A DNA stretch of 27,120 nucleotides from the NCBI GenBank assembly GCA_025928435.1, contig JAICJM010000036.1, positions 1-27,120 of the forward strand, written 5' to 3'. The translations under genes were made by a program, and so were the position numbers. Source of the DNA: Thermoleophilia bacterium (GTDB lineage: Bacteria; Actinomycetota; Thermoleophilia; Gaiellales; JAICJC01). Below are positions 1 through 6,404 of this stretch, in pieces; within the stretch, counting starts at the first letter, position 1; each line of letters opens with the position of its first letter. A model generated the notes under the pieces. The model had not been told where the DNA came from, made no database searches, and saw only the letters and a list, made by a program, of their open reading frames with translations.

Positions 1-371
1 ATCATACCAATACGGTGGCCGGGCTGGAACTGGCCATGGACCTGCTACGCCGCCGTAAGAACTCGAATAAGCAGATCTTCATGATCACCGACGGCAAGCC
101 CAGCTGCATTATTGAGAATGGTGAATATTACCAGAACAGCTTCGGCCTCGACCGCAAGATCGTGAACAAAACGCTGGCCCTGGCCGCCGCCTGCCGCAGG
201 GCCAAGATCCCGGTGACCACCTTTATGATCGCCCAAGATAATTACCTGCAGCAGTTTGTGCAGGAATTTACCAATGTGAACCAGGGCAAGGCTTTTTATA
301 CCAGCCTCAAGGGCCTTGGCGATTTCCTCTTCGAGGATTACACCACCAACCGAAAAAGAAACGTTAATTAA
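1..371 (+). CDS. VWA-domain protein, C-terminal part (5' end outside window)
   Basis: The open frame enters from the left edge (in frame from base 3) and ends with TAA at 369-371, so only the last ~123 residues are seen. They read like the second half of a von Willebrand factor A domain: a Thr-containing HTNTVAGLELA segment (the MIDAS threonine region), a hydrophobic strand ending in MITDGKPSC (the MIDAS Asp loop), then alternating helix and strand segments. VWA proteins of this kind act beside MoxR-type AAA+ ATPases in metal-insertion or complex-assembly systems, and a MoxR-like gene follows 8 bases downstream. Codon use (AAT, AAA, ATT, TTT are common) is unlike the G/C-ending codons after base ~600. 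This matches the idea that bases 1-600 come from another genome. Family call fairly secure; specific role unknown. Confidence 0.72.
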   Translation, partial: HTNTVAGLELAMDLLRRRKNSNKQIFMITDGKPSCIIENGEYYQNSFGLDRKIVNKTLALAAACRRAKIPVTTFMIAQDNYLQQFVQEFTNVNQGKAFYTSLKGLGDFLFEDYTTNRKRNVN

Positions 372-379
372 AATCTTAA

Positions 380-600
380 ATGATGTCACAACCGACCATT
401 AAAACTTTCGGCGAATTAAAAAAGGCCGGCTATACCTATCAATCCATCAAGGACGAGCTGCGCCAGAACCTGGTGAAAAAGCTGCAAAACAATGAGCCTT
501 TGTTCGAGGGCATCATCGGCTACGAGGATACTGTGATTCCCGACCTTGAAAGGGCCATCCTCTCCGGCCACAACATCAATTTCTTAGGCCTGCGCGGCCA
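380..600 (+). CDS. MoxR-like AAA+ ATPase (magnesium-chelatase-like), N-terminal fragment cut at the join
   Basis: Starts at ATG 380 (a second ATG follows at 383), 8 bases after the VWA stop. About 74 residues are authentic: an N-terminal helical region followed by EGIIGYEDTVIPDLERAIL and the strand HNINFLGLRGQ, which in this family leads straight into the Walker A loop. The Walker A sequence never comes. At base ~600 the frame runs into high-GC DNA that is antisense to an ABC transporter and a MarR gene, and everything after that is Arg/Ala/Ser-rich nonsense. MoxR ATPases act with VWA partners as chaperone-like pairs, which fits the gene upstream. The open frame continues to 1672 but should not be annotated beyond ~600. 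The truncation is more likely an assembly artefact than a mutation. Confidence 0.72.
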
Positions 601-603
601 GTG
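596..603. other. Probable chimeric join between two unrelated genomes
   Basis: Left of this point the plus strand encodes a moderate-GC MoxR gene up to ...GLRGQ. Right of it the minus strand encodes a high-GC ABC ATPase whose last sensible residues are ...RAETGT, just before the conserved H-loop region that should follow. Both reading frames lose family similarity within bases 599-602. GC content, codon use and apparent taxonomy all change at the same place. No insertion-sequence end, tRNA or integrase is visible that would explain a natural insertion. Confidence 0.8.
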
Positions 604-1166
604 CCGGTCTCCGCGCGCAGCCGCTCGATGCGCTCCCAGACGCTCGACCGCGCGATCGGGTCGAGGCCGATCGTCGGCTCGTCGAGCACGAGCAGCCGCG
701 GCCGGTTCACGAGCGCCTGGGCCAGCTCGAGCCGGCGGATCATCCCGCCCGAGTAGGTCGAGACGAGCCGGTCGGCCGAGTCGCCGAGGCCCATCGTGTC
801 GAGCATCTCGGCGACGACGCCCGCGCGCGTGCGCCGGGGCACGTCGAACAGCCGGGCGAAGAGGGACACGTTCTCGCGCCCGGTCAGCGCGGCGTCGGCG
901 GAGAGCTGCTGCGGCACGAACCCGAGCAGTCGGCGCACGTCCATCGGGTGGCGGGCGACGTCGACGCCGAAGACGCTCGCGGATCCGGAGGTGGCCGGGA
1001 GCAGCGTCGTCAGCACGCGGATCGTCGTCGTCTTGCCGGCGCCATTCGGGCCCAGGAGCCCGAACACCTCGCCGGAAGCCACCTCGAGGCCGACGCCCTC
1101 GACCGCCGTGGTCTCGCCGAACCGGACGTGCAGGCCGCGGAGAGAGACGGCAGGTGGGGCGCTCAT
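600..1166 (-). CDS. ABC-2-type (DrrA-like) transporter ATP-binding protein, 3' end missing
   Basis: ATPase subunit of an ABC exporter of the daunorubicin-resistance/multidrug type. Visible in order: Walker A GPNGAGKTTT (residues ~39-48), Q-loop region FVPQQ, signature YSGGMIRRLELAQAL, Walker B LLVLDEPTIGLDP, D-loop. The protein should continue through an H-loop and a C-terminal segment to about 300 residues, but it stops making sense after residue ~189, at the join near base 600. Start ATG 1166 overlaps the stop of the upstream marR gene (shared ATGA, 1163-1166), so the two are translationally coupled. A MarR regulator cotranscribed with a drug-type ABC ATPase suggests an inducible efflux operon. 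The permease would lie beyond the break and is not seen. Substrate unknown. Confidence 0.9.
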
Positions 1167-1618
1167 CGCTCGAGCGCCTCGAGCAGCTCCTGCAGCGGCC
1201 CCACGGCGGCGGCGACGGCCGCGCGGTCGGCGGGGGAGAGACGTTCCAGCGCCCCGTCGAGCAGCTGCTGGCGGCGGTCGTGCCAGGCGGCCATCCGCCG
1301 CTCCGCCGCCGGGGTCAAGACGAGCCGCACCGCCCGGCGGTCGTCCGGGTGGGGCTCGCGCGCGACGAGCCCCGCCGCGACCAGCTGCCGGGTGAGCGTG
1401 CTGGCGGTGTTCGGCGCGATGCGCAGCTCGGCGGCCACCTCGCCCACCGTGATGCCGCAGCGCAGCCGCACCGCTCGCAGGAGGTCGACCTGGGCGGTCG
1501 CGAGCGGCTCGAGCGGCCAGTCCTCACGGGCGCGCTTGCGCAGCACGCGCTGCAGCGGGCCGAGGACGGCGAGGAGGTCGGAGGCGGTCTCGTCGATCGC
1601 AGGAGTGGTGCGGGGCAT
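1163..1618 (-). CDS. MarR-family transcriptional regulator
   Basis: A 151-residue winged helix-turn-helix regulator, the usual length for MarR. The DNA-binding helices correspond to TVGEVAAELRIAPNTASTLTRQLVAAGLV, interrupted here only by description: first helix near residue 57, recognition helix near residue 70. The wing is DDRRAVRLVLTPAAE (~97-111), a classic MarR wing signature. N- and C-terminal helices would form the dimer. The gene overlaps the following ABC ATPase by ATGA. Upstream, an inverted repeat at 1623-1636 covers the likely -10, 5 bases before the start codon, as expected for autorepression. MarR repressors usually release DNA on binding a phenolic or lipophilic ligand, and the divergent VOC gene 63 bases away could share the control. 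Ligand unknown. Confidence 0.93.
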   Translation of the reverse strand: MPRTTPAIDETASDLLAVLGPLQRVLRKRAREDWPLEPLATAQVDLLRAVRLRCGITVGEVAAELRIAPNTASTLTRQLVAAGLVAREPHPDDRRAVRLVLTPAAERRMAAWHDRRQQLLDGALERLSPADRAAVAAAVGPLQELLEALER

Positions 1619-1622
1619 CGGC

Positions 1623-1636
1623 TGATAACTCTATCA
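1623..1636. promoter_or_regulatory. Candidate MarR operator
   Basis: Perfect inverted repeat TGATA-N4-TATCA lying 5 bases upstream of the marR start. It overlaps the minus-strand hexamer TAGAGT (1633 to 1628), the best -10 candidate for marR, 9 bases from its ATG. Position and symmetry suit an autoregulated MarR site. A looser TATC...GATA pair continues to 1645. Confidence 0.5.
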
Positions 1637-1669
1637 AAGACAGATATAAGTGCTGGGACGCCGAGAGCC

Positions 1670-1681
1670 TAGGATGCGGGG
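1670..1681 (+). promoter_or_regulatory. -10 element of a leaderless promoter for the VOC gene
   Basis: TAGGAT at 1670-1675 is followed by exactly six bases (GCGGGG) and then the ATG at 1682, placing transcription start at or beside the start codon. No convincing -35 is visible, which is common for such promoters in GC-rich actinobacteria. Confidence 0.5.
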
Positions 1682-2251
1682 ATGACTTCGCAGCCGAACA
1701 CCCAAGCAGGCCCGCAGGGGAGCGTCGTCGCCGCCGCCAGGAGCCCGCGGCCGATCGATCCGGGCGTCACCATCGGCCACGTCCACCTGCGGACGGCCGA
1801 CATCGACCGCATCCGCCACTTCTACGTCGACGTCCTCGGCTTCGACGTGACCGCGGAGGCCCGGGACGTCCCCGGCTGGGGCACGACCGGCGACCTCCTG
1901 TTCGTGTCGGCGGGCGGCTACCACCATCACCTCGGCTTCAACACCTGGAAGTCGGCCGGGGGTGGGCCGCAGCCCGACGGCGTCGCCGGCCTGCACCACG
2001 TCGCGATCCGCTATCCCACCCGCCCGGCGCTCGCCGACGCGCTCCGGCGCCTGCGGGAGATCGACTGGCCGATCCGGCAGGCGACCGACCACGGCACGCA
2101 CGAGGCCATCTATCTCAGCGATCCGGACGAGAACGACCTCGAGCTGATGTGGGACCGGTCGCCGGAGCAGTGGCCGCGCGATGCCGAAGGCCACGCCGCC
2201 TACGCCGACGGCGAGCTCGACCTCGAGCAGCTGCTGACGGAGGCGCCGTAA
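1682..2251 (+). CDS. VOC-family (glyoxalase/catechol dioxygenase-like) protein
   Basis: A 189-residue vicinal-oxygen-chelate fold protein. After a ~28-residue unstructured N-terminus, the first beta-alpha-beta module starts at TIGHVHLRTADIDRIRHFY (first His ligand near residue 33-35). It contains GGYHHHLGFNTW (~78-89). The second module begins LHHVAIRYP (~104) and ends LSDPDENDLELMWD (~145-158), where the Glu is the usual last metal ligand. The YHHHLGFNTW and DPDxNxxELMWDR motifs resemble extradiol catechol-2,3-dioxygenase-like VOC proteins rather than lactoylglutathione lyase, but substrate cannot be assigned from sequence. Divergent from marR, with 63 bases between them, so it may be controlled by that repressor. 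ATG 1682 is chosen because a -10 hexamer sits six bases upstream. Confidence 0.88.
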   Translation: MTSQPNTQAGPQGSVVAAARSPRPIDPGVTIGHVHLRTADIDRIRHFYVDVLGFDVTAEARDVPGWGTTGDLLFVSAGGYHHHLGFNTWKSAGGGPQPDGVAGLHHVAIRYPTRPALADALRRLREIDWPIRQATDHGTHEAIYLSDPDENDLELMWDRSPEQWPRDAEGHAAYADGELDLEQLLTEAP

Positions 2252-2258
2252 ATCCCGA

Positions 2259-2287
2259 CAATTGACATCCGGCGCCGATGTCAATTG
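2259..2287. terminator. Inverted repeat between convergent genes, probable two-way terminator
   Basis: Perfect 11-base arms (CAATTGACATC and GATGTCAATTG) around a 7-base loop CGGCGCC. It lies between the end of the VOC gene (2251, plus) and the end of the small membrane gene (2305, minus). It lacks a clear T-tract, so it may be a non-classical terminator or a small dispersed palindromic element. The arms are much more A/T-rich than the surroundings. Confidence 0.5.
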
Positions 2288-2304
2288 CGCAGTTGCGCGG
2301 TCGG

Positions 2305-2613
2305 CTAGCGCTCGTCGCGGCGCACCGGGACGACCTCGACGTCGCGCCGGTGGAACCCGACCCGCCAGCTGTAGGTATCCCGGCGGGAGGGGAAGAAGTC
2401 GGGCCAGTCCTTCAGCATCATCCACGCGGCCACGAGCAGGATGGCGGCGTCGAGCGCGGCCGGGCCGGAGCGGTCGGTCAGCCAGCCGGCGGCGACGATC
2501 AGGGACGCGGCCAGCCCGGCCCAGCACTCGTGCACGCGCAGGCCGGCCACGTACACCCGCGGTCCCAGCGGGTGGCGGCGGACGTGCAGCAGGGCGCGGA
2601 GCGTGCGGGCCAT
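2305..2613 (-). CDS. Small two-helix membrane protein, function unknown
   Basis: A 102-residue protein I do not recognise. The N-terminus is basic (several Arg/His in the first 15 residues), then two likely membrane helices, AGLAASLIVAAGWL (~32-46) and ALDAAILLVAAWMML (~53-67), separated by a short polar turn. The tail KDWPDFFPSRRDTYSWRVGFHRRD has a non-random, aromatic-rich composition that supports real coding. The start ATG 2613 lies 31 bases downstream of the metallo-hydrolase stop on the same strand, so the two are probably cotranscribed. Its 3' end faces the inverted repeat at 2259-2287. No catalytic motif is visible. Confidence 0.62.
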   Translation of the reverse strand: MARTLRALLHVRRHPLGPRVYVAGLRVHECWAGLAASLIVAAGWLTDRSGPAALDAAILLVAAWMMLKDWPDFFPSRRDTYSWRVGFHRRDVEVVPVRRDER

Positions 2614-2643
2614 GCCATGGTTATCGGCAGCGCTCCGGCAGCC

Positions 2644-3465
2644 TCAACCCTGGGCGACCACTGCCCCGGCCGCCTCGCAGGCGCGGGCGACGTTGGCGGC
2701 GTGCATGGTGCGGTCGGCCGTGCCGGCGCTGCGCGCGGGGATCGCGATCCGCTCCGCCTGGTCCGGCGGGCAGCCGGCCTCGGCGTGGGCGAGCACGGCC
2801 TCGAGGTAGCCGAGATCCTCGTCCGCGATCCGCAGCGCCTCGTCGCTCGTGTGCGGCTTGCCGTGGCCGACGACGACGTACTGCGGCCGCTCGCGCTCGA
2901 TCACGCCGACGAGCTCCTGCAGCGTGGACCGGTAGGCCGCCACCGAGTCGTAGACGCCCGGGATCTCGAGCGCCGAGAGGTAGTCGCCGACCACCAGCAG
3001 ATGCTCGTCCGGGAGCGAGACAAGGAGCCCGTCGTCGGTGTGTCCGGGGCCGGGACGGCAGACCCCCAGCCACTGTCCCATCCGCACCTCCGCCGGCGGG
3101 TCGACGACCTGCTCCACGTGCAGCCGCTCGATCGACCGGTAGGGGATCAGGAACTCCGCCGTCTCGCGCTCGATCTCCTCCCGGGCGACGCCCGACCGGA
3201 TGCGCTCGGTTGACGCCCTGCTGGCCGTCACCTGGGCGTCGGGCAGCATCCCGAGCCCCATCACGTGATCCCAGTCGGAGTGGGTGACGAGCACCTGGGT
3301 CACCGGCATGGTCGACGCGTTCACGACCTCCTCGATCTCCCAGGGCGAAATGCCGGGATCGACGAGCAGCCGCTCACCCGCCCGGCGCAGCTCGAGCGTG
3401 GTGGTCCGGTAGAGGGTGCTGGGCCACCACGTCGCCGTGCCCGTCAGCGGGATCGCCCTTGGCAT
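2644..3465 (-). CDS. Metallo-beta-lactamase-fold hydrolase with altered metal motif
   Basis: A 273-residue MBL-fold protein. Strands ERLLVDPGIS (~31-40) lead to the metal loop VLVTHSDWDHVMG (~58-70), then GPGHTDDGLLVSLPDEHLLVVGDYLS (the third His and the bridging Asp, given as two adjacent motifs), and a last metal-ligand His in VVVGHGKPHT. The canonical HxHxDH is HSDWDH here, so the second His ligand is Asp (H62, D64, D66, H67). That may alter the metal site or just mark a subfamily. MBL hydrolases act on thioesters, lactones, phosphodiesters and more; the substrate here is unknown. ATG 3465 is chosen because a -10 hexamer lies six bases upstream and the MPRAIPLTG start precedes the first strand. 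Divergent from acpS; followed by a small membrane protein. Confidence 0.88.
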   Translation of the reverse strand: MPRAIPLTGTATWWPSTLYRTTTLELRRAGERLLVDPGISPWEIEEVVNASTMPVTQVLVTHSDWDHVMGLGMLPDAQVTASRASTERIRSGVAREEIERETAEFLIPYRSIERLHVEQVVDPPAEVRMGQWLGVCRPGPGHTDDGLLVSLPDEHLLVVGDYLSALEIPGVYDSVAAYRSTLQELVGVIERERPQYVVVGHGKPHTSDEALRIADEDLGYLEAVLAHAEAGCPPDQAERIAIPARSAGTADRTMHAANVARACEAAGAVVAQG

Positions 3466-3487
3466 GGCCCTAGCATAGTATGGCCCG
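3466..3487. promoter_or_regulatory. Overlapping divergent leaderless promoters (MBL hydrolase / acpS)
   Basis: Only 22 bases separate the two start codons. On the plus strand TAGTAT (3476-3481) ends six bases before the acpS ATG at 3488. On the minus strand TATGCT (3477 to 3472) ends six bases before the hydrolase ATG at 3465. The two hexamers overlap by two bases, so one polymerase position should exclude the other. Confidence 0.6.
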
Positions 3488-3847
3488 ATGCGGGTTGGGA
3501 TCGACCTGATCGAGATCTCGCGCGTGGCCCGCGCGCTCGAGCGGCATCCCCGTTTCGTGGAGCGCGTGTTCACTCCGACGGAGCGCGAATACTGCCTCTC
3601 CCGGGCCAACCCCGCCCAGCATTTCGCCGCCCGCTTCGCCGGCAAGGAGGCGGTCGGGAAGGCGCTCGGGTTCGGGGTGCCGTTCACGTGGCGCGAGATC
3701 GAGATCGCGGGCCGGCCGAAGCCGGGTGTCAGCCTCACCGGGCGCACCGCGGCCTGGGCGCAGCGGGTGAAGGCGGGCGCGATCGACCTCAGCATGACCC
3801 ACTCGAAGGGGATGGCGGCGGCGGTCGCCGTCGTCGACGACGCATGA
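3488..3847 (+). CDS. acpS: Holo-[acyl-carrier-protein] synthase
   Basis: Transfers the 4'-phosphopantetheine arm from coenzyme A to the serine of acyl carrier protein, activating fatty-acid synthesis in the cytoplasm. The 119-residue length is typical of the trimeric AcpS type. Motifs: VGIDLIEI at the N-terminus with the Mg-binding Asp (residue 6), FAARFAGKEAVGKAL with the catalytic Glu (residue 54) and Lys, and SMTHSKGMAAAVAVV near the C-terminus. ATG 3488 is supported by a -10 hexamer six bases upstream, giving a leaderless message. It is the first gene of a five-gene unit; its stop overlaps the next start as ATGA (3844-3847). The acpS-NAD(P)HX repair-alr order is a common actinobacterial arrangement. 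Confidence 0.96.
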   Translation: MRVGIDLIEISRVARALERHPRFVERVFTPTEREYCLSRANPAQHFAARFAGKEAVGKALGFGVPFTWREIEIAGRPKPGVSLTGRTAAWAQRVKAGAIDLSMTHSKGMAAAVAVVDDA

Positions 3848-5304
3848 TCCGCACGCTCCCGCTGTACGACGCGGGCGAGATGCGGGCGGCCGACGCCGGC
3901 GCGATCGAGGAGGTCGGGATCCCCGGCGCGGTGCTGATGGAGCGGGCCGGCCTCGCGGCCGCCGACGAGATCGCCCGCAGCTACCCGCGCGGCTCGGTGG
4001 CGATCGTGTGCGGCGGCGGAAACAACGGCGGCGACGGCTTCGTGGTCGCCCGCCATCTGCACGCCGCGGGCCGGGACGTCGAGTGCCTGCTGGCCGCCGA
4101 TCCGGAGGGGCTGCCCGCCGACGCGCGCCGCAACCACGACGTCGCGGTGCGCCTCGAGGTGCCCATGCGCGAGGGCGTCTCCCGGGCGCGGCTGCGGCGC
4201 GCCGACGTGATCGTCGACGCGCTGCTCGGGACCGGGTTCCGGGGCTCGCCGCGGCCCGAGGCCGTGCAGGTGATCGCCGCGATGCACGACCGGCCGGCGA
4301 TCGTCGCGCTGGACGTCCCGTCCGGGGTCGACGCGTCCACCGGCGTGATCGCCGGCGAGGCCGTCGCCGCCGAGGCGACGGTCTGCTTTCACGGCCGCAA
4401 GCTGGGGACGGCCGTCGATCCGGGCCGGACGGCGTCCGGCCGGGTCGTGGTCGCCGACATCGGCATCCCGGCGCGGGCCGACGTCAGGACGGCCGCCGTG
4501 CTCGTCGACGGCCTCGCCGTGCCCGCCAAGCGGGCGGGTGACACGAAGTACTCGGCGGGCGCGGTGCTCGTGCTGGGCGGTGCCCGCGGCTTCACCGGCG
4601 CGCCGCTCATGGCGGCCCTGGCCGCGCTGCGGGCCTCGGCCGGGATCGCCTGGATCGGGGCACCGCCGGATGCGGCGCGCATCCTCGAGGCCCGCGTCGT
4701 CGAGGTGATGGTGCGGCCCCTCCCGAACGCGCTCGAGCTGCTCGAACGGGCCGGCGCGGTGGCGCTCGGGCCGGGCCTCGGACGCAGCGAGGAGATGCTC
4801 GCGCTCGCGCGCGATGTCGGCGTCGGCCACGCCGGCCCGGTGGTCATCGACGCCGACGGGCTGTTCGCGTTCAACGGCGCGCTCGAGGAGCTGCGCCGGC
4901 GCGCGCGGCCGGCGGTGCTGACGCCGCACGAGGGTGAGATGGGGCGGCTGCTGGGCGAGTCGTCGGACTGGGTGCGGGCGAACCGGATCGAGGCGGTCCG
5001 GCGGGCGGCCGAGGCCAGCGGCTGCATCGTGCTTCTGAAAGGCGCCGACACGCTGGTCGCGGGCCCGGACGGCCGCCTGTGCGTGTGCCACGCGGGCGTG
5101 CCGGGTCTGGCGACGGCCGGGACGGGCGACGTGCTCACTGGTGTCGTCGCCGCCATGCTCGCGCGCGAGCCCGACCCCTGGGTCGCGACCGCAGCCGCCG
5201 CCGAGGCGCACGGCCGCGCGGGCCGTGCGGCGACCGAGCGGGTGGGCCCGTCGGGCATCGTCGCGACCGACGTGATCGACTCCCTGCCGGCGGTGCTGCG
5301 GTGA
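3844..5304 (+). CDS. nnr: Bifunctional NAD(P)H-hydrate epimerase / ADP-dependent NAD(P)H-hydrate dehydratase
   Basis: Repairs hydrated, inactive NADH and NADPH. The N-terminal half epimerises R- and S-NAD(P)HX: MERAGLAAADE, the nucleotide loop GGGNNGGDG (~57-65), LLGTGFRG and ALDVPSGVD. The C-terminal half, from KYSAGAVLVLGG (~235) on, is the ribokinase-like dehydratase: GPGLGRSEE, VIDADGL, LTPHEGEMGRL, LLKGADTLV and the phosphate-binding TAGTGDVLTG. Total 486 residues, typical of the fused bacterial enzyme. It starts at ATG 3844 inside the acpS stop (ATGA) and ends at 5304 inside the alr start (GTGA), so all three are translationally coupled. Both domains look intact. Confidence 0.95.
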   Translation: MIRTLPLYDAGEMRAADAGAIEEVGIPGAVLMERAGLAAADEIARSYPRGSVAIVCGGGNNGGDGFVVARHLHAAGRDVECLLAADPEGLPADARRNHDVAVRLEVPMREGVSRARLRRADVIVDALLGTGFRGSPRPEAVQVIAAMHDRPAIVALDVPSGVDASTGVIAGEAVAAEATVCFHGRKLGTAVDPGRTASGRVVVADIGIPARADVRTAAVLVDGLAVPAKRAGDTKYSAGAVLVLGGARGFTGAPLMAALAALRASAGIAWIGAPPDAARILEARVVEVMVRPLPNALELLERAGAVALGPGLGRSEEMLALARDVGVGHAGPVVIDADGLFAFNGALEELRRRARPAVLTPHEGEMGRLLGESSDWVRANRIEAVRRAAEASGCIVLLKGADTLVAGPDGRLCVCHAGVPGLATAGTGDVLTGVVAAMLAREPDPWVATAAAAEAHGRAGRAATERVGPSGIVATDVIDSLPAVLR

Positions 5305-6404
5305 TCGGGACGCAGCGCGCGCGGGCGACGGTGACGGTCGACCTGGGGGCGATCGAGGACAACGTCGCCCGCCTGCGGCACGCGGCGGGGCCTGCGGAGG
5401 TCTGGGCGGTCGTGAAGGCCGACGGCTACGGCCACGGCGCGGCGGCGGTCGGCCGCGCGGCGATGCGGGCCGGCGCCCGGCGACTGTGCGTCGCCACCTG
5501 GGAGGAGGCGCGCGCGCTGCGCGAGGAGCTGGGCGACGTGCGGGTGCTCGTGATGGGGCCGCTCGCCCCGGGCGAGGAGGCGCACGTCTCCGGCGTGGAC
5601 GTGGCGGTCTCGTCCGTCGAGGGGTTCGCGCGGCTTCAGGCCGGGGCGCGCGCGCCACTTGGCGTGCACGTGAAGGTCGATACGGGCATGGGGCGGTGGG
5701 GGATGTCGGCCGCCGACGCGCTGCGGGTCGCCGAACAGCTCGACGCCGACGGCGGCCTGCGCCCGGCGGGGCTGATGAGCCATCTCGCCGTGGCCGACAC
5801 GGATGCCGACTTCACCGGTGCCCAGGTGGCGCGGTTCGTCGAGGTGGCGGCGAGCTTCCCGCCCTGCCCGCGCCATCTCGCCAACAGCGCCGCGACGCTG
5901 CGGTTTCCCGAGGCCCGCTTCGACGCCGTCCGCTGCGGGATCGCGATGTACGGCCTGTCGCCGTTCGAGGGCGACCCGGACGCCGAGGGGATCGCGCCGG
6001 CGCTGCGGATGGAGACGCACGTGGCGGCGGTGAAGCTGCTCGGGGCGGGCGAGAGCTCCGGCTACGGCCGCCGGTTCGTGGCGTCCGAGGCGACCTGGAT
6101 CGGGCTCGCACCGGCCGGGTATGCCGACGGCGTCCCGAGGGTGCTCTCCGGCAAGGCCGACGTGCTCGTCGGCGGCCGCCGCCGGCGCGTTGCGGCGACC
6201 GTGAGCATGGATCAATTGACATTCGTGATCGGCGCCAATTGCGATGTGGAGCCCGGCGACACGGTGACGCTGATCGGCCGCGACGGCAACGAGCGGATCC
6301 TGGCCGAGGAGTGGGCCCGGATCGCCGGGACGATCAACTACGAGATCGTGACGTCGCTGGCGCCGCGGCCGCGGCGGGTGGAGCATGTCGTTGCCGGGCC
6401 TTGA
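5301..6404 (+). CDS. alr: Alanine racemase
   Basis: PLP enzyme interconverting L- and D-alanine for peptidoglycan. 367 residues, normal for the family. The PLP lysine is in WAVVKADGYGHGA (K39). Other landmarks: KVDTGMGRWG, HLANSAAT, VRCGIAMYGLSPF, the second catalytic tyrosine in APAGYADGVPR and VSMDQLTFVIG. GTG 5301 overlaps the previous stop (GTGA). Its end overlaps the next gene by 20 bases. Oddity: bases ~6211-6245, encoding DQLTFVIGANCDV, use A/T-rich codons (CAA, TTG, ACA, AAT) otherwise avoided here and share words with the inverted repeat at 2259-2287. The frame and family alignment nevertheless look intact. Confidence 0.96.
   Translation: MIGTQRARATVTVDLGAIEDNVARLRHAAGPAEVWAVVKADGYGHGAAAVGRAAMRAGARRLCVATWEEARALREELGDVRVLVMGPLAPGEEAHVSGVDVAVSSVEGFARLQAGARAPLGVHVKVDTGMGRWGMSAADALRVAEQLDADGGLRPAGLMSHLAVADTDADFTGAQVARFVEVAASFPPCPRHLANSAATLRFPEARFDAVRCGIAMYGLSPFEGDPDAEGIAPALRMETHVAAVKLLGAGESSGYGRRFVASEATWIGLAPAGYADGVPRVLSGKADVLVGGRRRRVAATVSMDQLTFVIGANCDVEPGDTVTLIGRDGNERILAEEWARIAGTINYEIVTSLAPRPRRVEHVVAGP

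Noticed and set aside
601..1672. Continuation of the MoxR open frame to 1672
   Set aside because: After base ~600 the translation is Arg/Ala/Ser-rich and lies antisense to clear ABC and MarR genes.
2644..5658. A 1004-residue minus-strand frame
   Set aside because: Only its last 273 residues (from ATG 3465) are a real MBL-fold protein; the rest is antisense to acpS, nnr and alr.
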